Shown here one piece after another: positions 1-8,256 of a DNA stretch of 62,556 nt. A model generated the notes under the pieces. It was not told where the DNA came from. It ran no database searches and saw nothing but the letters and a program-made list of their open reading frames with translations. This DNA is from Bradyrhizobium sp. AS23.2 (GTDB lineage Bacteria > Pseudomonadota > Alphaproteobacteria > Rhizobiales > Xanthobacteraceae). The first letter of the stretch is position 1, and each line of letters opens with the position of its first letter. The DNA lies in the NCBI RefSeq assembly GCF_001908185.1, contig NZ_LGHM01000110.1, forward strand, positions 1 to 62,556, in the 5' to 3' direction. A program made the translations under genes and the position numbers.

Positions 1-1470
1 GACAGTGATATCGGGTTGCTGGCCAGTCTCGAATCGCAACCGCCAGCGATGCGAACCCGCGACCGTTTGATGGCAGCGAGCGATCACGATCGACACGGTT
101 ATTTCGCCATTGATCGTAATGAAGTCCGTCTCAGGGGCTTGCACAAGCGCGCATCCCGCGGATTGGAATCCGCCTACGATCCCGGAAACCACGGTCGGAT
201 AAAGTTTTCGAAGGTGGCGGTTGATCTCCACGTAACGAAAATCCCGGCGAGGCGTGTACCCCACAAGCTGGTATGCCCGGAGCAGGCTTCCAAACCGAGA
301 GCGGTAGGCGCTACTGGACGGCAGTCCTTCAGCTTCGTCGATGATTAATCCCGATAAGAGGCCGGCGCTATCCCGTAGCGCCAGCAAGGAGCGCAACATT
401 TCTTCGTCCGATAGTCGAAGTGATCTCGCCCTGATGATCGTTTGTGCAGTGTCAAACAGGGCGCGACTGATAAGCGCCGGGAATACACCGTCAGACCGTA
501 TCCACATGCTTGGCTGGTTCCGCACACGCCGCTTCTTTAGCTTGAAGGAGACGTGATTCCAGACGTTATTCCCGATATATTTTTCGTTGATCAGCACCTG
601 GTGGACAGTCCCCCGAGTCCAGGGCTCCCCCAATTCGCGTGTGATCCCGAGGGCGTTGAGCTCTTCTGCAAGTTGACGCTCCGAAACGTTCTCGTCGACA
701 AAGCGCCGATAAATCTCTCGAACTATATTGACCTCGGCGTCGGGACCCGCAGCGAGCACGACGCGGTCGGTCTGAATGCTTTTATGTTCGCCGCGACGAA
801 GTTCTCCCTTCGAGTTGCCCGCCTGATCAATGAGAACACGGCGCAACCCGTAACCAGGTGCGCCGCCCTGACGAAATCCCAGCTCAATCAAGCGGCACTG
901 GCCAGCAAAAACCTTCGCGGAGAGTTCCCGGCTATATTCGCCGGCCATGGCCCGCTTGACGCCTTTTACAATCGTCGAGACGGGACTGCCGTCGTTTTCG
1001 AACTGCTCGGCGCAGTAGTGGACCGCAATACCTGCGCGCTTACAGATATATTCGTAGTACGCACTTTCGTCCGCGTCTTGAAATCGGCCCCACCGGCTAA
1101 CGTCATAGACAAGGATCGTCTCGAAGTCAGCATTTGCAGTTTGAACGTCATCGATCAGCTTCTTGAGCGCATCGCGTCCATCCAAGCGTAGCCCGCTTTT
1201 CCCGGCGTCAGCGTACGTCTTTACAATCTCGATTCCACGCGCAGCCGCATAACGGCGGATGGCGTCCGACTGATTTTCAGTCGAGTATTTTTGATGCTCG
1301 GTTGACATCCGAACGTACTCGGCTGCTCGGACCACGCCGTGTCCATTAGCACCATCAACGCTGCGATCCTGATCAACCACCGCGCAATTCCAAACCAATT
1401 GTTTATCGAGAGGCAAACCAAGCCACTCGAAATGGAGCCGATGTCCTAATGGCGCCAGCCATCCGCGCAT
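1..1470 (-). CDS. Large serine recombinase (site-specific integrase), C-terminus off the left edge
   Basis: An uninterrupted minus-strand frame of 490 codons runs off the window; I checked that it has no stop. The N-terminal resolvase domain shows the catalytic serine in YVRMSTEHQ (Ser56 counting from the ATG at 1470), then YADAGKSG and VYDVSRWGRF with conserved Asp and Arg. A recombinase domain follows (GITRELGEPWTRGTVHQ, then NEKYIGNNVWN). This is the large serine recombinase type used by phages and integrative elements. The first ATG is at 1470, but a GTG at 1335 would give the usual short leader before the catalytic serine, so the start is uncertain. It is divergent from the HTH gene at 1502. 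It probably catalyses integration of this element into comM. Confidence 0.9.
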   Translation of the reverse strand, partial: MRGWLAPLGHRLHFEWLGLPLDKQLVWNCAVVDQDRSVDGANGHGVVRAAEYVRMSTEHQKYSTENQSDAIRRYAAARGIEIVKTYADAGKSGLRLDGRDALKKLIDDVQTANADFETILVYDVSRWGRFQDADESAYYEYICKRAGIAVHYCAEQFENDGSPVSTIVKGVKRAMAGEYSRELSAKVFAGQCRLIELGFRQGGAPGYGLRRVLIDQAGNSKGELRRGEHKSIQTDRVVLAAGPDAEVNIVREIYRRFVDENVSERQLAEELNALGITRELGEPWTRGTVHQVLINEKYIGNNVWNHVSFKLKKRRVRNQPSMWIRSDGVFPALISRALFDTAQTIIRARSLRLSDEEMLRSLLALRDSAGLLSGLIIDEAEGLPSSSAYRSRFGSLLRAYQLVGYTPRRDFRYVEINRHLRKLYPTVVSGIVGGFQSAGCALVQAPETDFITINGEITVSIVIARCHQTVAGSHRWRLRFETGQQPDITV

Positions 1471-1501
1471 TCATCACAGAATAGATGCGGAGGATGGAAA
1501 G

Positions 1502-1870
1502 ATGTTTCCGAAAAAGGGTAAGAAGTTACACCGAGGCTCGCGCGGTTCCGGAAATGATGGTACCGATCCATTCGAGCGAGCCATTGCGATTGCCCTGAGA
1601 AGTGAGCTCGGGACAAGCCATCGCGCTGTTAAAACGTTGATGGTTTGGACGGGCGCAAGCGAGAGGACGGTCAAGCACTGGCTTGCTGGGACGCACGGAC
1701 CTAGCGGGCCCCACCTCATACATCTTGCACGGCATTCCGATGCTGTACTCGCTTACTTTCTATCTGCTTCGGACCGGCCTTCTCTAACACCGGGCATCGA
1801 GTTGGTTGGTGTTCGTGCCAAGCTCTTGGATCTGGTAGAGGTGATAGACACATACCGATCATCGGGATAG
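1502..1870 (+). CDS. Small HTH DNA-binding protein of mobile element
   Basis: A 122-residue protein with a strong ribosome binding site (GGAGGATGGAAAG) just before the ATG. A helix-turn-helix is visible around residues 40-75 (VWTGASERTVKHWLAGTHGP), resembling XRE-like or phage Cro-like domains. Small proteins of this kind often accompany recombinases in alphaproteobacterial elements, judged from memory of the family. It lies divergently next to the recombinase with only about 30 bp between the ORFs, so it may control recombinase expression; that role is inferred from position. Confidence 0.7.
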   Translation: MFPKKGKKLHRGSRGSGNDGTDPFERAIAIALRSELGTSHRAVKTLMVWTGASERTVKHWLAGTHGPSGPHLIHLARHSDAVLAYFLSASDRPSLTPGIELVGVRAKLLDLVEVIDTYRSSG

Positions 1871-1872
1871 TC

Positions 1873-2064
1873 AACCGTCCGAACCATTGCTCTTTCGAGC
1901 GGTTCCTGGCGACGATCAAAGATCAATGGTCGACAACTGACTTTGGCTATCACCAGGTAGATGTTCATGACCAGTCTGACGAAGGCTGGACTGGTTACCT
2001 CGCCAAGATGCGGCAGAAGCGGTCGCTACTTGATTCTATAGATTGGACCAACTGCCAACTTTGA
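1873..2064 (+). pseudogene. Possible C-terminal remnant of an unidentified protein
   Basis: In this frame the translation reads like real protein (for example FERFLATIKDQW, then WTGYLAKMRQKR) and ends in TGA at 2062-2064. There is no start codon of its own: upstream the frame merges into the 3' end of the HTH gene. It looks like the last 60 or so residues of a gene whose 5' part was lost. I cannot name the family. Apart from this fragment and the start of the Cys/His ORF at 2265, positions 1871-2264 show nothing recognisable. Confidence 0.35.
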
Positions 2065-2264
2065 TTGTCAGGCAACCGATCACTTTTGTGCTGCACGGAA
2101 GGCGTCTCGTTATGGAGACGCTTTAATAGCTTACTGTACTCCCATAAGCGTTGCTAGGTCAGTGCGACAGAAGGCATTGCCGCCTAGAATCGCCTCGGCC
2201 ATCAATGATAGCCTTCAAAAGGGTGGGCGCTCGATTCTCCCATAACTCGCGGCATATTGGCGGT

Positions 2265-2511
2265 ATGGGGCAGGAACCAACCTGCGGGCTCAAGTTGCTT
2301 GGCGTCTGGTCAACGATCACGCTGAAAGATGCACTTCGATTGGACAAGGACCGCATCAAGCGGTGTCCGCAATGTCATGGACAAGTGCGTGCCCACCAGG
2401 CCGGAAAACGGTGAAGCGGCTCACTTTGAACATTACGAACGAAATCCGGGTTGTTCTCTCGGGCATTTTTTTGACGGCACTCCACCACAGCACCGCAAGC
2501 CTCTCCTCTGA
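2265..2511 (+). pseudogene. Small Cys/His-rich protein, frameshifted
   Basis: Two overlapping frames read as one protein. The first (from ATG 2265) has TLKDALRLDKDRIKRCPQCHG and ends at 2414; the second continues with GEAAHFEHYERNPGCSLGH and stops at 2511. One extra A in the short A run near 2403-2406 would join them. The combined pattern, CxxCHG followed by HFEH and a later Cys, suggests a small zinc-binding protein. The 3' part overlaps the end of the winged-helix gene on the opposite strand. Function is unknown; the frame break is either a true mutation or a sequence error. Confidence 0.5.
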
Positions 2512-2953
2512 GGACATCAGAGCTTTTCTCAATTCGAGGGGGCTCGCGAAGGGAGATTCGCGCGGATTTCCCGCGATGCTGAATGACCTGGATCAGGCCG
2601 GCTGCGGAAAGACTCTTGAGAGCCCGCGCCTTCGCATCTTTGTCGATCCCAAAGTGTTCTAGGAGAGCTCTGGGAAGCGTTACGGTGGCTTTTCGCGTGA
2701 GGTCGCACTGATGGCGAATAGCCAAGTACGCCGCAAGCGCCTGGCCCGGCAGTCTTGCCGCCGCCCAGAGGTCGCTCATCGGGATTGGCCCTTTTAGGAA
2801 CCTATCAGTCATGCGCATGGCCCTGTCGCGGCTTGCGGCCGTCGGAATTTCTACTTCGGGAGTCCTCGATTCAGGTGTGTTAGTAGATCTATTATTAGAT
2901 GAGACGGTATCGCAGTGAAGCGACACCACATTCGCGCTGCTGCGATCGTTCAT
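2375..2953 (-). CDS. Winged-helix domain protein of mobile element
   Basis: A 192-residue protein whose central part (about residues 48-135) has the pattern RFLKGPIPMSDLWAAARLPG, then a helical stretch and TLPRALLEHFGIDKDAKARAL followed by GLIQVIQ. This resembles winged-helix proteins repeatedly found in rhizobial mobile elements. The last 55 residues lie antisense to the Cys/His-rich remnant at 2265-2511 and may not be original coding. It overlaps the polymerase gene by 4 bp (ATGA), so the two are probably co-transcribed and translationally coupled. A role in replication or regulation of the element is inference. Confidence 0.6.
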   Translation of the reverse strand: MNDRSSANVVSLHCDTVSSNNRSTNTPESRTPEVEIPTAASRDRAMRMTDRFLKGPIPMSDLWAAARLPGQALAAYLAIRHQCDLTRKATVTLPRALLEHFGIDKDAKARALKSLSAAGLIQVIQHRGKSARISLREPPRIEKSSDVLRGEACGAVVECRQKNARENNPDFVRNVQSEPLHRFPAWWARTCP

Positions 2954-4723
2954 GTATTCACCCGGTAGGTTGCGTCTGGCCTACCAACCAGTCGAACAAC
3001 TCGATTCCACATCGCGATGCCCCGCTCATCCATGTATCGTTCTGGATACCGGATAATCCGGGCTTCGGTGCGGATAGGCAGCCCACCAGTGACGTAGGAG
3101 CCGGCCTTCGACATGATCTCGCACATGTGTCGAACGTCATCGTCGAGCCGCCACAACGGCGCTGCAATCAGGAAGGCATCGTGGATCGGTGCACAAACAT
3201 TGATCCCGGCTTCGGTCGCTGCGATTGCGGCGATTCGCATCATTTCCGCACCGTTCGCTTGCATGGGGAAGTTCATAAGCGAGGTCGGTTTATCTGTGGC
3301 CTTGACCCACCGTTGCCAACCGAAGACCGTGCTCAGGCGGTTCGAGATCATCGCGCTATCGACCACCGTGCTGCTGTATTCCCAGAACTGGTGGTACAAC
3401 TGTTTGTGGAGCTGGATCATCTCCCGGGCCTCGGCGATGCTGATGCCAGCTCGATGCGCCATGCCTTCAGCGCCCATACCGTAGTTGAGACCGAGCACGA
3501 CCGTTTTGCACCGCTCCCGAATCACCGGATGAGTGGCCTTGGTCGCATCGAGCGGTGCGAGTCCAGACTGCTTAGCGAAGCCCATATAGAGGTCGCCTTC
3601 TGCGTAGGCCTCTGCCAACCGCGGGTCGCCGGAAAGCCCAGCCGCGATCCCGATCTCCTGTGACACGAAGTCGATGTAGGCGATGCCATAGCCGTCATCA
3701 GGCTTGATGATGCCCCTCAGCCACTTCGAAGGTCCAAAAACGAATTCGCTCGCCGGCGGCTGGTTACGACCCGTGATGGACTGAAACGGACGGAGGCTGG
3801 TGCGAGCCCTGTTGTCCAAGTCCATTTGAATGTCTGATTTGCGGAGCTTGCTGAGCGATTGCCGAAGCTCATGCAGCGGACCGAGCTGAGGGAAGAGCCT
3901 GCACTGCTCCTTAAACGTGTCGTCCTTTAGGTCCAGAGTGCCTGACGGCAGCCTCGGCCAAGACATACCGCGTGCCTTCAGGAGAGCCTCGAACCGGTTG
4001 AGGCGGAATGAGATGCCATCGTAGACACCGTACTCACGGTCTACTTCCTCGACCAGCCGTCCCCTAATTTCAGGCCACTGTTCAACGAAAGTCCGATAGA
4101 GCGCCCGATCCACAGGTACGCCGCTCCGCTCCATGCGAGCCACAGCGGACATGTACCGTCCTCTAAAGAGGGCGCGGGACCAGTCGATCGAGGCCGCCAT
4201 CAATTCGAGCAGGACAACGAGGCCATCAACGTCAGACTCGCAATAGTCGAGGATGGCTTTCCTTTCGGCGTCGTTCCAAGTCGTCCGATCAAGGATCAGG
4301 GACCGCATCTTCTCCTTGTGGTCGACGCCAATGTGCGGCCGCCCGCGCATGGCGAGAGCGCCAAGCATGCCGTTACCCATTGGCAAATAGCAGCCATTGG
4401 TTTCGACGCGATGTTCAACGAAGAGGTCGAGAATCTTCTCTGGAGGATTCCAGCCGAGTTCAAGAAAGCAACCCATCTCGGCGGCCGCCATATAGGCTAC
4501 GACAAGCACATCCGGTCCCGTATCGAGAGGGGAGCGGGTAAGGCTCCTGAGTTCGTCGTGCCAGAGGCGGATGGTCCGTCCAGTCACAATTTCCCTTGCA
4601 ACCATACAGATCGGACGGGGACGTTTGCCTTGTCCAGCCTGAAATTCGAAATCGACGCACCAGATACGCCGAGCGGGGACGACGGCCTGAAGGCCGTCGT
4701 TTTTTTTTGCGATGAGTGGGCAT
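2950..4723 (-). CDS. Family A DNA polymerase with 3'-5' exonuclease domain, N-terminus needs a frameshift
   Basis: The long frame starts at ATG 4605 (551 aa). Numbered from there, it shows exonuclease motif III YCESD (121-125), polymerase motif A AYIDFVSQE (Asp312), motif B around R365, K367 and the YG at 375-376, and motif C PIHDA (His475-Asp476). The exonuclease motif I (VDFEF, codons 4656-4642) lies upstream of that ATG in the same frame, where no ATG, GTG, TTG or CTG exists before the stop at 4726. The ATG at 4723, placed TGACCATG after the upstream gene, is in another frame and reaches the polymerase frame only by a shift at the A9 run (4708-4700). Size is typical of compact element polymerases that lack a 5'-3' nuclease domain. 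Coordinates here include the shifted start. Confidence 0.85.
4679..4708 (-). promoter_or_regulatory. A9 slippery run followed by 9-bp hairpin at the polymerase start (candidate frameshift site)
   Basis: In the minus-strand mRNA nine A (4708-4700) run into a perfect hairpin: arms ACGACGGCC and GGCCGTCGT, loop TTCA. Translation from ATG 4723 enters in the frame CGC-AAA-AAA-AAA and must shift +1 (or lose one A by transcript slippage) to read the polymerase. Read on the plus strand the same element is a hairpin followed by nine T, the form of an intrinsic terminator, although no plus-strand gene ends here. Confidence 0.55.
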
Positions 4724-4725
4724 GG

Positions 4726-5334
4726 TCAGATCAAGCCGCGAAGCCGCCTAACGACGGGATGATCATCGTTCTCGATCACCCGCCCGCGAAAGGCGATTTC
4801 CAGCAGTTCATTCAGAGGTTCCGGCCGCCATTCAGGTTCGGAGAGGTCCCCCTGCGCTGCCCAGATGCGGTAAGCGCCCAACGACATGTCGGCCACCAGC
4901 CGAACCCATGTCTTCTTGGCAACTTCACAGCCTTGCTGAGCGCTATCCTGCCACGCATTCCCGCTGCTGTTGTCGTTCGCGACCTTGATCGGCCAAAGAA
5001 AACTAACCTTCTGCCGATTAATAGCGGTGACGAGGATGACCGGGGTCGTTTCCCCAAGCATCGCTGACATCATGTTGGGAGCCACGAAGTAGAACTCACG
5101 CTCCTGCTTGTCCTCGTAAACAGCCGTTGCGAGCATCATCCCTTCGTCGGGATGAACACGCACAAATTCCTGCTTTTGAGGCTTGCGTACGGCCACTTTC
5201 GACAGAATTTCGGTAGTGCCACCAAATACGGTCGAACCAATGGAGAGCCGCAGCTTGTCGAGGTCCGAAAAGATGCTTTGAGGCTTGATCGGTGCCTCGT
5301 TGTTCGAGGCGATTTCGGTTTTCAGTTCTTTCAT
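4726..5334 (-). CDS. Conserved mobile-element protein, partner of the DNA polymerase
   Basis: A 202-residue protein of unknown function. I chose ATG 5334 because GGAAAG lies five bases before it; an ATG at 5358 has no such site. Features include HPDEGMMLATAVYEDKQERE, TAINRQKVSFLWPIK and near the end HPVVRRLRG. From memory, proteins with this layout are common next to family A polymerases in proteobacterial elements. The stop TGA is two bases before the ATG that starts the polymerase, which suggests termination-reinitiation. A role with the polymerase is inferred from this coupling only. Confidence 0.65.
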   Translation of the reverse strand: MKELKTEIASNNEAPIKPQSIFSDLDKLRLSIGSTVFGGTTEILSKVAVRKPQKQEFVRVHPDEGMMLATAVYEDKQEREFYFVAPNMMSAMLGETTPVILVTAINRQKVSFLWPIKVANDNSSGNAWQDSAQQGCEVAKKTWVRLVADMSLGAYRIWAAQGDLSEPEWRPEPLNELLEIAFRGRVIENDDHPVVRRLRGLI

Positions 5335-5450
5335 CCACTTTCCTTTCAGGTAGTGCACCCACGCGGTGCGCTATCCAAATAGGGCTGAATGAAGGTGCTA
5401 AAAAAGTGGGGTGGTTTTCCGCACTTCAGGGCTTAGGAAGAACGCCCATC

Positions 5451-6008
5451 TTATCCGTTTTCGAGAACGGCCTTAAGCTCATTCAAGACGAGAGGTGGCC
5501 AGTCTCGAACGAAGCTGTCGGTATCGAGCCTGGCCGTAAAATGCGCGTGGCCGATGTGGTAACGCCGCTTCAACGTCCCGGCGGAAGGTTTATGTTGTTC
5601 GAATTCCGACTGCGTTGCTATTTCTTCACAGGCGCTCGCTAGATCGCTCGGCTTACCCAAATGCTCAAGGGCTCTTCGGGTGTAGTGAACGTCCCTCAGC
5701 AGGTGCCATAACTCCAGTTCCGTCCACGACGGCGCGCCCGCGAAGGCGACAAAGTCGATGAGCACCTCGAGCAGGAGATCACGGTGGAAACGATTCTCTG
5801 GCTGCAGGCCTGCAAGCGCGAAAATAGCTATCGCTTTTCGGTCATCCTCTTCGAGTGGATCTAACGTCCAGTTGCACTCACCTCTTCGGGAAACTGGAGA
5901 TCCAGCTTCCTTGACGTCAAGCTGACGAATCTCGGACAGCACTCGAACGAGCTCTGGGTCTGCTATCGGGTTTGAACCGACCTTATTGGTATCGGAATAT
6001 TCCGCCAT
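5451..6008 (-). CDS. Hypothetical protein of the mobile element
   Basis: A 185-residue protein starting at ATG 6008, which is preceded by GAGGA at good distance; a GTG at 6083 has no ribosome binding site. The sequence is mixed acidic and basic with no membrane segment and no motif I recognise. It is the first gene of the minus-strand group that continues with the 4726-5334 gene, the polymerase and the winged-helix gene, so it is probably part of the same transcription unit. Function unknown. Confidence 0.55.
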   Translation of the reverse strand: MAEYSDTNKVGSNPIADPELVRVLSEIRQLDVKEAGSPVSRRGECNWTLDPLEEDDRKAIAIFALAGLQPENRFHRDLLLEVLIDFVAFAGAPSWTELELWHLLRDVHYTRRALEHLGKPSDLASACEEIATQSEFEQHKPSAGTLKRRYHIGHAHFTARLDTDSFVRDWPPLVLNELKAVLENG

Positions 6009-6199
6009 GTGTCCTCGACAAAGGGGGGCGTCATCGCGCGCCAACGCGACCACTCGCTCTTGCTTAGCCTGCCAGTGAGTCACCGATCGAGAAACGAGGT
6101 TAGCAAAACCTTTACGGGCCGTCGGGGTAGATGAACTTCGGTGTCAAAATCAAATGCCCATCATATCAAGATCAGGTGGCCAATTAATCTTCAAGCAAA

Positions 6200-6222
6200 A
6201 GGACATCACTTTAGGAGATGAT
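6200..6222. other. Element-comM junction (right attachment site region)
   Basis: On the minus strand comM reads GGC GGC CAT CAT CTC CT and then diverges into A+T-rich sequence with an immediate stop. Intact ComM proteins continue from this GGHHLL motif directly into the Walker A loop. The crossover therefore lies within a few bases of 6208-6215. The exact core cannot be fixed without the left junction. Confidence 0.6.
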
Positions 6223-6853
6223 GGCCGCCGGCGGCCGCGATCTCCAGCGCGCGCTTGGCGCTTTCCTGGCCCTTGATGTCGCGCAGGTCGAGCGTGGAGG
6301 CGGCCACCTCGTGCACCCGGGGCGAGGGCCGCGACAGCACCTGTGTGCCTTTGAAGTGATTGGCGATCTGAATCAGCGAGTGTGCTGCGATGATCTGGAT
6401 GTCCGGGCTCGCCCACGCCGCCTCCGAGCCGCAGGCCGCCGGACAAATCAAACCTTCCTCGCGCTCATTGGCGCCGATTGCGGCGGGAAGAACGCCGGCC
6501 ACAGGCGCGATCGAGCCGTCGAGGCCGAGCTCGCCGAGAACGGTAAAACCCGTCAGCGCATCCGGCGGGATCGCACCGATTGCGGCCATCAGCCCGAGCG
6601 CGATCGGCAGGTCGTAATGGCTGCCTTCCTTGGGAAGATCGGCCGGCGCGAGATTGACGGTGATCCGCCGCGCCGGCAGCGCCAGTCCCGAGGCGATCAG
6701 CGCCGAGCGAACGCGCTCGCGCGCTTCCGACACAGCCTTGTCCGGCAGGCCGACGATGGCAAAAGCCGGCAAGCCCGCCGCGACCTGCACTTGCACGTCG
6801 ACCGTACGGGCCTCGATCCCCTCAAAGGCGACGGTAGAAACCCGCTGAACCAT
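6206..6853 (-). pseudogene. comM: 5' half of comM/yifB (Mg-chelatase-like ATPase), truncated by the element
   Basis: ComM is a hexameric helicase-like AAA+ protein of about 500 residues that promotes branch migration in natural transformation. Here 215 residues remain: the N-terminal domain (VSTVAFEGIEARTVDVQVQV, GLPDKAVSEARERVRSAL, NLAPADLPKEGSHYDLPIAL, VLGELGLDGSI) up to DIKGQESAKRALEIAAAGGHH, then LLK and a stop. The Walker A and all following catalytic parts are missing. The start at 6853 has a strong site (GGGAGGGCAGGC) before it. The product cannot be an active ATPase unless the element excises. Confidence 0.92.
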
Positions 6854-7082
6854 GCCTGCCCTCCCGCACAATTAGGGGTAGCAGAGCCCGGTCCTCTCTG
6901 CAAGAACAATACGGGAACATCTCCGGGGCCGCGCAAGCCCTGACCACAAGCCCTAACCAATCGTAAACACGGTGCGGACACTACGCCTCGAATGCGAGCG
7001 GCTGTCATCAGCACATTCCAACGAATGTCCGCTACTCCTAGGGCTGCGGGATGGGCCGTGATCCAACAAGTGAACAATCGAA

Positions 7083-7328
7083 ATGCTAGCAAATCGCCGG
7101 AGAAGCGAACGTCGGGTGTGCAGCCGGCTCGCCAAGATTCACTTTGGTGCGGGCTCGCTGCCGCGGGACTGCACGATCACGGATATCTCGGATGGCGGCG
7201 TGAAAGTGGTGGCGGAATTTCTGGAAGTGCCGCCGCAATTCACCATCATCTTCGCACCGGACTATTCCCGCCAGTGCCGCCTGCGCTGGCGCATCGGCTG
7301 CGAATTCGGTGCTGAATTCACCGACTAA
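7083..7328 (+). CDS. PilZ domain protein
   Basis: An 81-residue protein consisting of one PilZ domain. The c-di-GMP binding pattern is visible: an Arg-rich N-terminal segment (RRRSERR) and, about 30 residues on, DISDGGVKV, matching the (D/N)xSxxG motif. It would bind cyclic-di-GMP in the cytoplasm and act on motility, polysaccharide or pilus functions. It lies alone between divergent comM and tadD; proximity to the Tad pilus genes is suggestive only. The start follows the track ATG; no strong ribosome binding site is seen, so the first residues are uncertain. Confidence 0.8.
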   Translation: MLANRRRSERRVCSRLAKIHFGAGSLPRDCTITDISDGGVKVVAEFLEVPPQFTIIFAPDYSRQCRLRWRIGCEFGAEFTD

Positions 7329-7407
7329 GGTCTGAGGGGCCGCGTCCTTAACGGGACTTTAGCGTTAATGGGTAAGCATCGCTGATCAGTCGCCGAGTGA
7401 TCAGAGC

Positions 7408-8181
7408 ATGCCCAAGCGTTTGTCCCTTGCCTCTCCCCCGGCGAGATATCTGTTTTCCGCGCTCTTGATCCTTGCTCTCGGTGGCTGTCAAACCGCTGGC
7501 CTCGAGGACGTCACCGGCGCGCTCGGCGGTAAGCCGGAAACGGCAAGCAATGCCGATACCAAGCCGGACATGGACGCACTGCGCGCACGCTATCGTGCCA
7601 AACCGAGCGATCCGAACGTCGCGCTCGAGTACGGCAAGGCGCTGCGCGAGAGCGGCCAGCGCGCCCAGGCGGTCGCGGTGCTGGAGCAGGCCGTGCTCGG
7701 GCATCCCAGCAACAAGGCGCTGCTCGCCGGCTATGGCCGCGCGCTCGCCGACAATGGCAATTTCCAGCAGGCCTTCGATGTGCTGAGCCGCGCACATACG
7801 CCGGAGGATCCGGACTGGCGCATCCTGTCGGCGCAAGGCGCGGCGCTCGATCAGCTCGGCCGTAACGAAGAGGCGCAGCAATATTATGCGACCGCGCTGA
7901 AGATCGTGCCCGACGAGCCGTCGGTGCTCTCCAATCTCGGCCTGTCCTACATGCTCCAGAACAATCTGCCGAGGGCTGAGGAAACGCTGCGCCGCGCGCA
8001 TGAGCGCAACCCCGCCGAGCCCCGCGTGCGGGCCAATCTGGCGCTCGTGCTCGGACTGGAAGGAAAGCAGGCCGAGGCCGAGGCCATCGTGAAGGCCGAT
8101 CTGCCGCCGGATCAGGCGGCGGCAAAGGTTACGGCGCTGCGCCAGTTGCTGGCGAAGAAGCAGCAGCGGGCGGACAGGTAG
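7408..8181 (+). CDS. tadD: Tad/Flp pilus assembly lipoprotein TadD (TPR protein)
   Basis: A 257-residue protein with a lipoprotein signal (LILALGGCQT, lipobox Cys at about residue 28) and at least three tetratricopeptide repeats, for example around 61-95, 96-128 and 130-200 (NEEAQQYYATALKIVPDEPS). TadD is thought to help secretin assembly in the Tad type IVb pilus system. The gene is convergent with cpaE at 8257, so it is transcribed separately from the cpaBCDE genes. Assignment rests on size, lipobox, TPRs and context. Confidence 0.8.
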   Translation: MPKRLSLASPPARYLFSALLILALGGCQTAGLEDVTGALGGKPETASNADTKPDMDALRARYRAKPSDPNVALEYGKALRESGQRAQAVAVLEQAVLGHPSNKALLAGYGRALADNGNFQQAFDVLSRAHTPEDPDWRILSAQGAALDQLGRNEEAQQYYATALKIVPDEPSVLSNLGLSYMLQNNLPRAEETLRRAHERNPAEPRVRANLALVLGLEGKQAEAEAIVKADLPPDQAAAKVTALRQLLAKKQQRADR

Positions 8182-8256
8182 CCCGCGCTCTGTTTGGTTT
8201 TGACGCGTTTTCTCGACGCGAACCGGTATCCACTTCGCTCGAAAACGCTCTTGCGC

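Larger units (their letters stand above)
1..6215. mobile_element. Serine-recombinase integrative element inserted in comM (left end outside window)
   Basis: The stretch has lower G+C and different codon use from the rest of the window and lacks the palindromic intergenic repeats seen elsewhere. It encodes a large serine recombinase at the left edge, an HTH protein, a winged-helix protein, a family A DNA polymerase and two unknown proteins. Its right junction lies inside comM near 6206-6222, where homology stops just before the expected Walker A motif. The 3' half of comM should lie beyond the left edge. Since only the C-terminus of the recombinase is missing, the whole element may be only slightly longer than the part seen here; that is an inference. 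Confidence 0.75.

Noticed and set aside
553..1191. 212-codon plus-strand ORF
   Set aside because: Lies antisense to the serine recombinase, whose minus-strand translation has clear resolvase motifs.
2890..2950. Fusion of the winged-helix protein with the polymerase
   Set aside because: The two frames overlap only by ATGA and have separate start and stop; this is translational coupling, not fusion.
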